Shown piece by piece: positions 20,783 through 38,731 of a DNA stretch of 64,000 nt (its first letter is position 1; each line of letters begins with the position of its first letter). Made by a program: the position numbers and the translations under genes. Source of the stretch: Candidatus Caldilinea saccharophila (GTDB lineage Bacteria; Chloroflexota; Anaerolineae; Caldilineales; Caldilineaceae). The DNA lies in contig JADJVW010000002.1 of assembly GCA_016710365.1 (NCBI GenBank), positions 186,001 through 250,000 of the forward strand, given 5' to 3'. Below the pieces are notes generated by a model. The model worked only from the letters and a program-made list of their open reading frames with translations, ran no database searches and was not told the DNA's origin.

Positions 20783-23700
20783 ATGTCCGGCTACCGTCTT
20801 TTGAAGCACCGCCAGTATGAGCACAACGCCGAGCACCTGCCCGACTCGATCCGCCGCAAGGCGATGTGGGCGCAGGTGCTTCTAGGCACGCGCGGTCGCA
20901 CGCCGAACGTCAAGACGACCACCGGCTACAACGCGCGCTGGCGACGCACCCCGGTTCAGGGTTATCACTATTACCTCTGGTGGATCCCGCTTGCAGAGAG
21001 CGAATTAGCTGAACGCAGCGGCGCCGGGCCGCCCGGCCAGACGATTCTCGTCCACAGCATCCGCCACCACGACGAGACCGACGATCCCATCGACCTGGCT
21101 TCGCTCGACGAATTTGAAGAAGTGCCGCTCGCCAGCCTCGACCCGCGCTTCGACGAACAGCGCAGCGTGGGCCGCCATCTAGAGTCCGACCAAATCGCAC
21201 CGGCCACTGTCAAGGGACTGCCCGGCAGCGGCAAGACCGTAGCACTTTTCTACCTCGTGCGCGACCTTGTCCTGCAAAGCGGGATCGATAGTCTGCTCTA
21301 TGTGACTTACCCGCGCCTCAAGCGCCATGCGCAATTTCTGTCCGCGCAGGCGCCTGAGTTGGAACAGCGCATCCACATTCGCACCCTCACTGAGCTGGAA
21401 AAAGAAATCACCGGCCTGCCCGCCCACATCGACCCCATGCACGAATTGGCCGATTTCCGGCGTTTCCTTGACATGCAGCCGGCGGCAAGTCTGGGCATCT
21501 GGCGGCGCTACCCTGCCGCGCTTTACACGGAAATCCGCGCGCATCTCCTGGGCCGCACGTTTCCCACTGCCTACACGCTGCCGGCGCCGCGCCTGGCCGA
21601 AGCGACCTTCACCGAGGGCGCGTTCAACCTCGACGCCTATGCTACGTCCCGGCGGCTGACGCGTGATGAGGCCGCCATCGTCGTGCGCCTGGCCGAACGC
21701 CTGAGCAGCGACCGCTTCTTTCTCGACCAGATCGCTGCCGGCCGCGCGCTGAAGCTGCTTACCCAGCCCAGTCAGCCGCCAAATGGTGCGCGCAAGCTGC
21801 CGGGCTGGCTGCGCGCCATCGACGCGCTGGTGGTGGATGAAGTGCAGGATTTGACCCTGCTGCAGATCGCACTGCTGGCCGAATTGGCGCGGACGCGCAT
21901 CCACGCGGCGGGCCGGCGGCTGGCGGTCGTGGTGGCGGGCGATGAATCGCAGATCGTGCAGCCCAGCGGGTTTGACTGGGGCGTGACCAGGATCTGCTGC
22001 GCGAGGTGCTTGGCGCCAACCCCCAGGAGTTCGAGTTCCGCCACCAACGCCGCTCACCACGCAACCTGGCCTATGTGATCGACAACGCGTGGAATTTCTA
22101 CGGCCAACTGCCCAAAGCGTTGCGACCCAGCGCCAACCGGCAAAGCTTTCTGGACGACGCCGACGTCGAACTCTCCATCTCGACGCATCGCCCGGATCGC
22201 AGCGAAGAAAATGGACGACTGCTCATCTGTCCGCTGCCCGCCGCCATGCAGCAAGCTGACGCGGAAGCGATGCGACAGTGGCGCACCTTTGTTGAGGAGT
22301 TGGCAGAGCTGCCCGGACGTGCGCTGATCGACCTGAACCGCAGCTTGTCCGCCCTGGCGCGCAGCGAGGCAACAGGCAGTGAACCAGGCGGCGAGTCAGC
22401 AGGTGCGAGCAAGGCCGATGAAGTGATCTTCGACGTGCGTGAGATCAAGGGGTTGGAACGCAACACCATCCTCGTCGCCGGTCTCAACGAAACCTATCAG
22501 CAGGCGATGCGGCTGGCGGCCAACACCAGCGACACGCCGCCGCTGCTGGAGGCGCGGCGGCTGATCGACGAAATGCGCGTCGCGCTCAGCCGCTCGACGG
22601 ATAAGCTGATTCTGTTCGAGCAGCCCGATGCACCGGTGCTGGAGGCGCTTGCCATCAACAACGTTGAAGGCCACTACACCGTCAGTTGGGGCGCGCTGCG
22701 CGACCTGCTGCGCACGGAGCAGATGTCGGAGATCGAAGTGGTCGAGGGTTATCTCGACGAAGTTGACGATCTCATCGAACGTGGGCGCTGGGAACAGGCG
22801 CGCAATCGCAATCGGCGCGCCCACGAGTTTGCAGTGCAGATGGAAGACCGCACCCTCCAGCGCGAGGCGCAGTCGCAATATGTCCAAATTTTCATCCAGG
22901 AGGCGGCTATCCACCTGCTGCAAGACCGACTGCCCGATGCGCTGCGCCTCAATCAGCGAGCGCGGACGCTGGCCGCAGAGTTCGGCGACCCGGCGGTGAT
23001 CGACGAGGCCGACGAACAGCGCGAGGCTTTGCGCGACGCCGTCGCCACGCAACTGACCGGCAGCCTGCCGCAGAAGAGCGTCCGCAGCGAAGATCCTGCT
23101 GTGCTTTATGCCCGCTTACAGAAGTTTGAGCCGCTGGTGGCGATGGTCGAAGATGCTGGTCTACGCCGCACCCTCGACGAAGCCACGCTGGCGACCGGCT
23201 GGCAGTGGGGCGTTGCGCTCCTCAGAAGTGGAACGGGCGGGTGCACGTCTGATCGAGCTTTTCACCGAACTTGCCGCCATCATGCAGCGGCAACAGGATC
23301 AGGCAGGTGCAGCGCTGGCGACGGTTGTGGTGCAACGCTACACGACGCTGCCTCATGCAACTGGGTTGACCGCGGCGCAGATCCCATCCCTCCTTGACTG
23401 TATCGATCAGTCCCTGCATGAGCTTGCCCCGCTTGGACTGCAAGGGGACGCCTATGCCTTTGTCGCCCACTGGCTCGAAGAGAGTTTTGTGCAGTTGAAA
23501 GATCGGTACGCACTCTACTATGCCTGGGCGGTGCGCGCCGAACGCTTCAATGCCCAGGCCGGTTATGCCGCGCTCGACGACCGTCTGTGGGATTTGGAGA
23601 AGCGCGTCGAGTTGGCGGCCGGCTCCACCTGGACAACTGACGCCGCAGACGCCGCGGTGTTGCGTTTCGGCGCGTTTATTGCAGCGTACAACGGCAACCC

Positions 23701-24016
23701 ACACGATGCGTCGCTTGCCTGGGAGAAACTCGGCGAGATCGATCTGGCGATCAACCAGGCGCGCGAGGCCGGCGACCTCGAACGCGCCTACACCTTGCTG
23801 CGCCAGAGCGGCCAGCCCATCCCGGATGCGCTTTCCACCGCGGTGAAATTGGTGCGCCAGGCCGCACAACTCGTCAACAAGCAGCAAACCTTGCGCGACG
23901 GCGAGCGTCGCGCGCTGGCAGATCAACTGACCAGCTTGCTGGCCGCCCTGGATGTCACCCCTCTGCGTGAACGCGATGACGACGCGTTGTTGGACGATCT
24001 AGCGTCATCAGCCTGA
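20783..24016 (+). CDS. UvrD/Rep-like SF1 helicase with long helical C-terminus (two frameshifts)
   Basis: A protein of about 1077 residues after two one-base corrections that cancel in length. Helicase motifs in order: Walker A VKGLPGSGKTVAL, Walker B ALVVDEVQDLTLLQ, GDESQIVQ, FRHQRRSPRNL, VREIKGLERNTILVAGL and RVALSRSTDKLILF. These define a UvrD-family SF1A ATPase. The first about 140 residues before Walker A are a separate domain that I do not recognise. After motif VI come about 440 mostly helical, charged residues with TPR-like character. Frame changes: a C is missing at 21987-21988 (ACCAG for ACCCAG) and a G is extra in GGGG at 23207-23210. A further coding-like stretch ([19 protein letters not shown]) lies past the stop to 24134, so the true end may be there. 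Confidence 0.8.
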
Positions 24017-24022
24017 TGCACT

Positions 24023-26749
<2,727 letters not shown>

Positions 26750-27400
26750 ATGTGATTTTCCTTTCTGGACTAAATCATCCTGTCACCATCTATGAAAACA
26801 GTATAGCGATCTGAGCTATGAAATGCGTCAGCAAAGTATAAGTGTTTTGTATCAAATTATGGAGATAGACAGCAGAGGAGGGGGAAGCGGCGAGGCATAA
26901 AAGAAGGGGTGCAGGCCGGCGCCCGCACCCCTTGATCAAAGTTACAGCATAGCTATCTAGTAGACCGTCAAGCATAAAACTTTGGGTAGAGCGACAGCAA
27001 GCGCACGCAGATAGGCGCAGATGAAGTCGGATCAGCGCAGATAAGAGCCAGGCATCTGCGTCTATCTGGGTCTATCGGCGTTTATCTGTGTTCCCTTTCC
27101 ATCAGCCAAACCCAAGCTGCTTGGTTGACAGACCACTAGTACACACGGGCTGAAATACCTCATTGGTTGCCTGGTAGGGGCGCACCCCCGTGTGCGCCCG
27201 GAAGCCGGACAGGCACGGGGACCTGTCCCTACCAAATCTACGGGCAGAATTACGCCCACCTGGACTAGCCCGGTCAAAATAGCACGCGGAGCATACGGAT
27301 CAGGCAGATATATGCGGATCAGATCAGCGAAAATCCGCCCGATCCGCATCATCCGCGTGCCATTGATTCGCCGATCCCTGTCCCGCCTGAATCGTTGCAG
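26750..27400. repeat. Gene-free 650-bp stretch with several dispersed repeats
   Basis: No gene is supported here. Contents from left: an 18-bp string GTCAGCAAAGTATAAGTG (26827-26844) that recurs at 55057; a hairpin (26904-26933) followed on the minus strand by CTTTTATG; inverted CGCAGAT/ATCTGCG units (27000-27095); a 28-bp string (27136-27163) that recurs inverted at 9669; hyphenated palindromes GGGGCGCACCCCCGTGTGCGCCC-type and ACAGGCACGGGGACCTGT-type (27178-27232); and GCGGATCAG-type units to 27360. It acts as a landing zone for REP-like elements. Confidence 0.75.
26904..26933 (-). terminator. Probable terminator on the minus strand
   Basis: Arms AAGGGGTGC (26904-26912) and GCACCCCTT (26925-26933), with an inner GC-rich loop. 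Read on the minus strand the stem is followed by CTTTTATG. It would end transcription coming from the cytochrome gene before clpB. Confidence 0.5.
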
Positions 27401-28741
27401 CTACGGCGCGTCGTGCGGGCTGCCGCCAGCGGGGGCGGTGACGTGGCAGACCGTGCAGGCGTCGATCGGGCCGCCGTGGCCTTGCAGTTCGATAAACTTG
27501 ATCGCATCGCGGCCCTGCGAACTGGGTGCGATGGCGTGGGTGCTGTCGTGGCAGCCTTCGCAGTAGACGCCGCCGTGGCCGGTTGAGAGGCGGAAGAGCG
27601 GGTTGTTCTGCGCGTATTGTGGCTCTTTGTGGCAGGCGTCGCAGCGCGGCTCGTTGAGCCACGGGCTGGGATTTTTGGCGACCTTCTCCATATCGCCGTG
27701 GCAGTCGGTGCAGCCCATGTTGAACTCGGCGGACATGACATCGCGCAGACACTTGGTAGTCGGTCCGGGGTGGCAGTTGTAGCAGCCTTCGGTGGTGTTC
27801 TGCACCTTGCCGGCATGTTTCTTATGGATCGCGCGCGAGAGGTTGGGCAGCCCGGCTACACCCGGCGCGCCCAGCGCATTGGAGGCATGACATTCGGCGC
27901 AGAGCACCGGCCGCCGACCCATCAGGTTGCCGGTGTGGCCGCTGGGATAGTCGTCGGCGTTTTCCTTATCGTGCAGGCGCAGGATGTTGGTCTCCACCGA
28001 ACCCGTGCGGATGCCCTCGACGCCGCCGTCGTAGTGGCAGTTGTCACAGTGCATCTCCGTCGAAACCGGCGCGACGACGGTGCTGCTGGCGAGCTTTTTG
28101 CCGCTGGCATCGGTGACGACCACATCGGCAAGCTGGTACGGTTCGGGCTGGTTGGGATTGCTGTCGCTGAACTCGGTCAGCGGGATGCCTTCGGCGACAA
28201 AGTGATTGCCGCCGGCGTCCATCTCCCCCGCCAATCCTTTGCCCGTCAAGCCAACATTGTCCGGCAGATCGACCCCAAAGAGCTGCTGGTCGAACTCCCA
28301 GAAGTTAGACTTGCCCATCGAGTAGGTGTTGTCGGGAAAAGAATAGCTTACGTTCAGCGTGTCGGTGATGATCTGCGGCGGGTCTCCGCGCTTGATGACC
28401 TGCGCCCACAGATTGTTGTAGGGCGGCAGCACGGCCAGATTCTGAAAGTCACGGTTGTAGCAGTGCATGCCCAGGTCGTTCCAGCCGAGCACCACATATT
28501 CGTCGTTGGCGACCGGTGGCGCGCCGGGCGTCGGTCCCGGTGTAGGTGCAGCGCCGCCCCCGCTGATGATCGGCAAAAAAAGCTGATTCCCATCCTGCGC
28601 CAGCACCGGCGGGCTGGTCAGCAAAAGCGTGCTCACAAATAGCAACGTCGCCAATCCAATCAGCGCACCAATGCTGATCACCAGAGCACGTTGCCGGAGA
28701 AGATAAGACAAGAAAAGAGGCCGCCATTTACGCTCAGACAC
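27401..28741 (-). CDS. Seven-haem c-type cytochrome, exported
   Basis: A 446-residue exported protein. An N-terminal membrane segment (residues about 19-43) ends in PPVLAQDG, and a Pro/Gly linker follows (GGGAAPTPGPTPGAPP). The middle 200 residues form a non-haem domain (NDEYVVLGWNDLGMHCYN onwards). The C-terminal half has seven CxxCH haem sites: CDNCH, CAECH, CYNCH, CTDCH, CDACH, CEGCH and CTVCH. It probably moves electrons outside the membrane; partner and redox role are unknown. Start is GTG at 28741, chosen because AAAGGAG lies six bases before it. No cytochrome maturation genes are nearby. Confidence 0.88.
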   Translation of the reverse strand: MSERKWRPLFLSYLLRQRALVISIGALIGLATLLFVSTLLLTSPPVLAQDGNQLFLPIISGGGAAPTPGPTPGAPPVANDEYVVLGWNDLGMHCYNRDFQNLAVLPPYNNLWAQVIKRGDPPQIITDTLNVSYSFPDNTYSMGKSNFWEFDQQLFGVDLPDNVGLTGKGLAGEMDAGGNHFVAEGIPLTEFSDSNPNQPEPYQLADVVVTDASGKKLASSTVVAPVSTEMHCDNCHYDGGVEGIRTGSVETNILRLHDKENADDYPSGHTGNLMGRRPVLCAECHASNALGAPGVAGLPNLSRAIHKKHAGKVQNTTEGCYNCHPGPTTKCLRDVMSAEFNMGCTDCHGDMEKVAKNPSPWLNEPRCDACHKEPQYAQNNPLFRLSTGHGGVYCEGCHDSTHAIAPSSQGRDAIKFIELQGHGGPIDACTVCHVTAPAGGSPHDAP

Positions 28742-28747
28742 GGGTAA

Positions 28748-28754
28748 CTCCTTT
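28748..28754 (-). promoter_or_regulatory. Shine-Dalgarno AAAGGAG of the cytochrome gene
   Basis: AAAGGAG on the minus strand, six bases before a GTG codon. It supports GTG at 28741 as the start. Confidence 0.7.
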
Positions 28755-28900
28755 GCTTGGAATCACCGGTTATAGACAGGAGGGGTCTCAGCGAAGGACC
28801 GGTGCTTCAAAGCGAATGACAGCCGATCAAATGAAGGGCCTACTTATAAAGAGCGCCGGATTAGAGCGAAAAAATACAGGGTCAACCGGATCTCGTGTGG

Positions 28901-28970
28901 TTACGTGCCGGGGACGGGCTGATCGCTGTCTGCTCGACCGCAGCACCGCAAGCCCGTCCCCGGCACGTAA
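28901..28970. repeat. Perfect 20-bp inverted repeat
   Basis: Arms at 28901-28920 and 28951-28970 are exact inverse copies (TTACGTGCCGGGGACGGGCT) with a 30-nt loop. It lies in the roughly 300-bp gap between the cytochrome and acetyltransferase genes. Nothing else in 28742-29042 looks like a gene. Confidence 0.9.
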
Positions 28971-29042
28971 GACCCGGCCACATGAATTCCGGTGGAGCCA
29001 AAATACATTGACTGCGACGAGCAGAAGGAGAGGTGAAGCCCG

Positions 29043-29911
29043 TCAGCCTCTGCGCCCCGAGCCGTTGTCGCGCGAGTAACCGACGCCGGCGTAGAGGAGT
29101 TGAAAACCGCTGCGCTGATAGAGCCGGCGCGCGTCCGCACGCATGTCACGCACGGTCAGGCCAACTTGGGGCATCCCACGTTCGACGATCAACCAGTGCG
29201 CGGCGGTCAGCAGCAAACGCTGGCCGTAGCCCTGGTTGCGCACAGTCGCGGCGACGGCGAGCAGGTCGATGTAGCCCTCGCGCGGGCTGTCGTTGATCGA
29301 CGCGGCAATGTAGCCAAGACAGCGTGCGCCGTCGCTGCACACGAAGAGGCAACGTTCGTCATCTGTCGTTTCCATAAAGGCATCGATGACGTGAGGGCTG
29401 TCGGGAAAGGCAAGTTGGTGGAGCGCGCGCACCTCGTCAGCGCAATCAGGAGTAAAGCGCGGCGGCGCGCGCCGTTGAGTGCGGGCAGAGCATCCGCCGG
29501 CAGTACGTAGACCTGAGCGCCCTGTCCGCGCTTGAACCCCATGCCAAGATAGAAAGCTGCGGCGCGTTCGTTCTTCACATTGAGAAATGCATCACACCGC
29601 TCAAGCGTGGGCAGGTCGGATTGAAGTTCGCGCCACAAGGCATCGGCGGTGGACAGGAAGTCGCCGCTCTCGACAAATGGCCCCTGAAGATAGCCGCGGC
29701 CTTCATCGACCTCGCAACCCATCGCCCCGACGATCGCGCCATTTTCGCGCGCAACGACGAAGTGCAGTAACTTCTGCTTTTGAAAAACGGCCTCGACCTC
29801 ACCGGCGTGTTCGCCGCTGTGCAGACATTGGGTGGCGGGGTTGGCATTGTGGGCTTCGAGCAGCCGCGCCACCTCGGCAAAGTCGGCGGGAGTTATACGG
29901 GCAATCATCAT
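29043..29911 (-). CDS. Tandem double-GNAT acetyltransferase (frameshift)
   Basis: Two GNAT N-acetyltransferase domains in one gene. Domain 1 (from MMIARITPADFAEVARLLEAH) shows FVVARENGAIVGAMG and ERAAAFYLGMGFKRG. Domain 2 has LLAVAATVRNQGYGQRLL, the acetyl-CoA-binding motif A, and ARRLYQRSGFQLLY. A missing base near 29455-29477 separates the two frames; the natural link reads RAPPRFTPDCADEVRALHQLAF. Substrate is unknown. Start at the ATG at 29911 (a second ATG at 29908 follows). Domain 1 looks short of a clean motif A, so it may be structural. Confidence 0.78.
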
Positions 29912-30011
29912 AGCGGTCGATGCTTCCCTTTCATCGAAAAGTGAGCGAAAAGTGAGATCAGACAAGTTGCCAGGATTATACCAACCGCTGCGCAAAAAAT
30001 GGGAAATGCAG

Positions 30012-30046
30012 CACGGGAAAGACGAAGAATTGTCGCCTTTCCCGTG
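30012..30046. other. Inverted repeat downstream of the GH4 gene
   Basis: CACGGGAAAG (30012-30021) and CTTTCCCGTG (30037-30046) form a perfect 10-bp stem with a 15-nt loop. No T-run follows on the minus strand, so terminator function is only possible. Confidence 0.4.
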
Positions 30047-30092
30047 GGATGTGAGCGTGCTGTGTGGGTGTATGAGGTGGAAAGCGGTTTTT

Positions 30093-31430
<1,338 letters not shown>

Positions 31431-31442
31431 AGAGATGCTTCC

Positions 31443-32516
31443 TTATTCTCCCCACTCCATCGGCCACGGCGGCGTAAAGTTGGAGGCCACCCCGACCGGG
31501 CGACCCGTTTGCAGCGACGTGCTGATTGCGCCGCAGATCTCGACCACGTGGGCAGCCTGCGCGCCGCTGGATCGTTGCGCGCGGTTCTCAGCAATGGCGT
31601 CGGCGATCTCCGCGACCGAGCGTCCCCAATCCACGCCCTGGAAGGGTTCGCGCACGTAGGGCACGGGCGCGTAGGATTCACCAAACGGAGAAAACTCCAC
31701 GGCAGCGTGAAAATCCTGGAAGCTGCTCAGGTAGAGCGAGCCCAGATCGCCGTGAAATTCCAACCCTTTCTGCTTGCCGTGACCGCCGACGTAGAAGTTG
31801 GTAGTCAGGCGCACGACCGTACCGTCAGCCAACTCCACCGCAGCGACAATCCAGTCCGGCGTTTCGATGTGGAAGGGTGCGCCCTCCTGCGTGACGCGGT
31901 CGGGATGCAGCACCTTGCCGTAAGCAACGACGCGGCGCGCCGGTGCGAGAAAGGTTGTAACCAGCGTGAGCGGATAGACGCCGACGTCGAAGAGCGCGCC
32001 GACTTCGTAGAAGGGGCCGGGATTGGGATGCCAGGATTCGATGCGCCCCCAGTTTACCTCGCAATAGACCACGCGTACTTGGCCCAATTGACCGGAGCGG
32101 ATCGTCTTCCACGCCGTCTGTTGCGCCTCGCCCATGTACGTGATGGGCGAGCAGCTCAGCCGCAGCCCGCGCGCGGCCGCCAGGTTTACCAGTTGTTGCG
32201 CCTCACCATAGCTCATCGCCAGTGGTTTTTCGCTGTGCACGTGTTTGCCCGCCTCCAAACACTGCGTGATGACGGCGGGGTGGGCGTGATGAATGGTCAG
32301 GTTGACAACCAAATCAATGGACGGATCCGCCAGCATTTCGTCCAGGGTGGCATAGGCGCGACCGCCGTATTCAGCGGTGAGGGCGCGGGCGCGCTCTGGA
32401 AAAACATCAGTGGCGCCGGCCAGTTCGATCTGTGGATAGGCTTGCATGGTCTTAGCGTAAGGCCCGGCAATGTTGCCACAGCCGGCGATGGCGACGCGTA
32501 GAGGGTGTGTGGTCAT
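31443..32516 (-). CDS. Gfo/Idh/MocA family oxidoreductase
   Basis: A 357-residue NAD(P)-dependent sugar or inositol dehydrogenase type protein. The N-terminal Rossmann motif is AIAGCGNIAG, the active-site motif is SEKPLAMSYGEA (E-K-P), and a C-terminal beta-sheet domain follows with GLEFHGDLGSLYL. Substrate unknown. It is the first gene of a minus-strand pair with the GH4 enzyme, which suggests oxidation of a sugar or sugar acid released by it. The ATG at 32516 has a GAGACGATC leader and no strong ribosome-binding site. Confidence 0.87.
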   Translation of the reverse strand: MTTHPLRVAIAGCGNIAGPYAKTMQAYPQIELAGATDVFPERARALTAEYGGRAYATLDEMLADPSIDLVVNLTIHHAHPAVITQCLEAGKHVHSEKPLAMSYGEAQQLVNLAAARGLRLSCSPITYMGEAQQTAWKTIRSGQLGQVRVVYCEVNWGRIESWHPNPGPFYEVGALFDVGVYPLTLVTTFLAPARRVVAYGKVLHPDRVTQEGAPFHIETPDWIVAAVELADGTVVRLTTNFYVGGHGKQKGLEFHGDLGSLYLSSFQDFHAAVEFSPFGESYAPVPYVREPFQGVDWGRSVAEIADAIAENRAQRSSGAQAAHVVEICGAISTSLQTGRPVGVASNFTPPWPMEWGE

Positions 32517-32704
32517 GGAAGATCGTCTCCCAGTCCGATAATGGAGTTTTGAATAGGGTTGATGAATGTGTGTGCGTGGAACGACCTGACAAGTTGTTCC
32601 GCACCATCAGTATGCCAGGATCGTGGCGGAACAGAAAAGGCCGATCTGCGCCCGACGCCCCTGTCCTCATCGCAAGGGTCTGGAATGAGAATCTCACACC
32701 AACT

Positions 32705-32734
32705 TTGGACAATCCGCCCCATTTTGGGTATACT
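32705..32734 (+). promoter_or_regulatory. Candidate uvrB promoter
   Basis: TTGGAC (32705-32710) and TATACT (32729-32734) with 18 bp between. A LexA-type palindrome lies just downstream at the expected transcription start. Confidence 0.6.
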
Positions 32735-32744
32735 AGCAAGACTA

Positions 32745-32756
32745 GAACCCATGTTC
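32745..32756 (+). promoter_or_regulatory. SOS box (LexA operator) of uvrB, GAAC-N4-GTTC
   Basis: GAACCCATGTTC matches the Gram-positive-type LexA core GAAC-N4-GTTC exactly. It sits 10 bp after the -10 box and 46 bp before the uvrB ATG, where a bound repressor would block initiation. uvrB is a classical SOS gene. Confidence 0.72.
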
Positions 32757-32802
32757 GACGCGTCCGGGCGTCCTGTTGCGCAGAGGAGTGTGTGCGAGGC
32801 CT

Positions 32803-34827
<2,025 letters not shown>

Positions 34828-34909
34828 CTGTCATTAGTTTGGCGAGACGATCTTGTATACTATATCTCGGCGACGCAACCATAGCATGACGTTCGTAGCA
34901 GGATGAACC

Positions 34910-35149
34910 ATGACAACCAAAACCATTCAGTTGACATTTGACGAAACATTGCTGAAGCAGGTTGACGAGATCGTGCAAACCCTTCATGTCAGCCGGACAG
35001 ATTTTGTGCGTAAAGCCGTCGAAGAAGCTTTGCACTCTCATTACATCAAGCGCCTGGAAGAGAAACATATCGCAGGTTATGTAGCACAACCACAAACCAT
35101 AGAAGAAATCACTGAATGGGACGAAGTTAGAGTATGGGGAGATGAATGA
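34910..35149 (+). CDS. Ribbon-helix-helix antitoxin
   Basis: A 79-residue CopG/MetJ-type protein. Residues 3-10 (KTIQLTFD) form the DNA-binding strand, followed by two helices (ETLLKQVDEIVQTLHVS, RTDFVRKAVEEALHSHYIKRL). The acidic C-terminus (TIEEITEWDEVRVWGDE) probably wraps the toxin. Its stop overlaps the MazF start by four bases (ATGA). It should bind its own promoter; TATACT at 34856-34861 is a candidate -10 box. Confidence 0.85.
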   Translation: MTTKTIQLTFDETLLKQVDEIVQTLHVSRTDFVRKAVEEALHSHYIKRLEEKHIAGYVAQPQTIEEITEWDEVRVWGDE

Positions 35150-35475
35150 GGCGTGGTGAGATCCGGTGGTGTACGCTGCGTGCGCCTGATAAGCGACGTC
35201 CGGTCTTGATACTGACCCGCGATTCGGCAATTGCAAAGCTTACAGGAATTACGGTTGCGCCTGTCACCACTACAATTCGCATGTCAGCAACCCAAGTTCT
35301 GTTAAGTCCAGATGACGATGGCGTGCTACGTCCATCAGTTGTCAATCTTGACAACATTCAAACAATTGAAAAGTCAACCATCGATTCATTCATTACAACT
35401 CTTTCACCTGCACGAATGCGGGAGGTTGAAGAATCTCTCTGTTTTGCGGTAGGGATTCGCTGGATGACTCCATAA
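35146..35475 (+). CDS. mazF: MazF/PemK-family mRNA interferase toxin
   Basis: A 109-residue type II toxin. It has RRGEIRWCTL at the start, the RRPVLILTRDSAI block with the catalytic Arg region, and TGITVAPVTTTIR with the Thr/Ser typical of MazF active sites. Such toxins cut mRNA at short sites and slow growth. It is coupled to the RHH antitoxin through an ATGA overlap. The cleavage site cannot be told from sequence. Confidence 0.87.
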   Translation: MRRGEIRWCTLRAPDKRRPVLILTRDSAIAKLTGITVAPVTTTIRMSATQVLLSPDDDGVLRPSVVNLDNIQTIEKSTIDSFITTLSPARMREVEESLCFAVGIRWMTP

Positions 35476-35501
35476 AGACAAAAAGATAAAGCGAGCAATT
35501 T

Positions 35502-38699
<3,198 letters not shown>

Positions 38700-38731
38700 T
38701 CTGCTCAATCCGCGTCATCCACGTGCCCTCT

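Noticed and set aside
26750..27000. CIRCE or sigma-32-type heat-shock element for clpB
   Set aside because: No TTAGCACTC-N9-GAGTGCTAA and no convincing sigma-32 boxes were found upstream of clpB.
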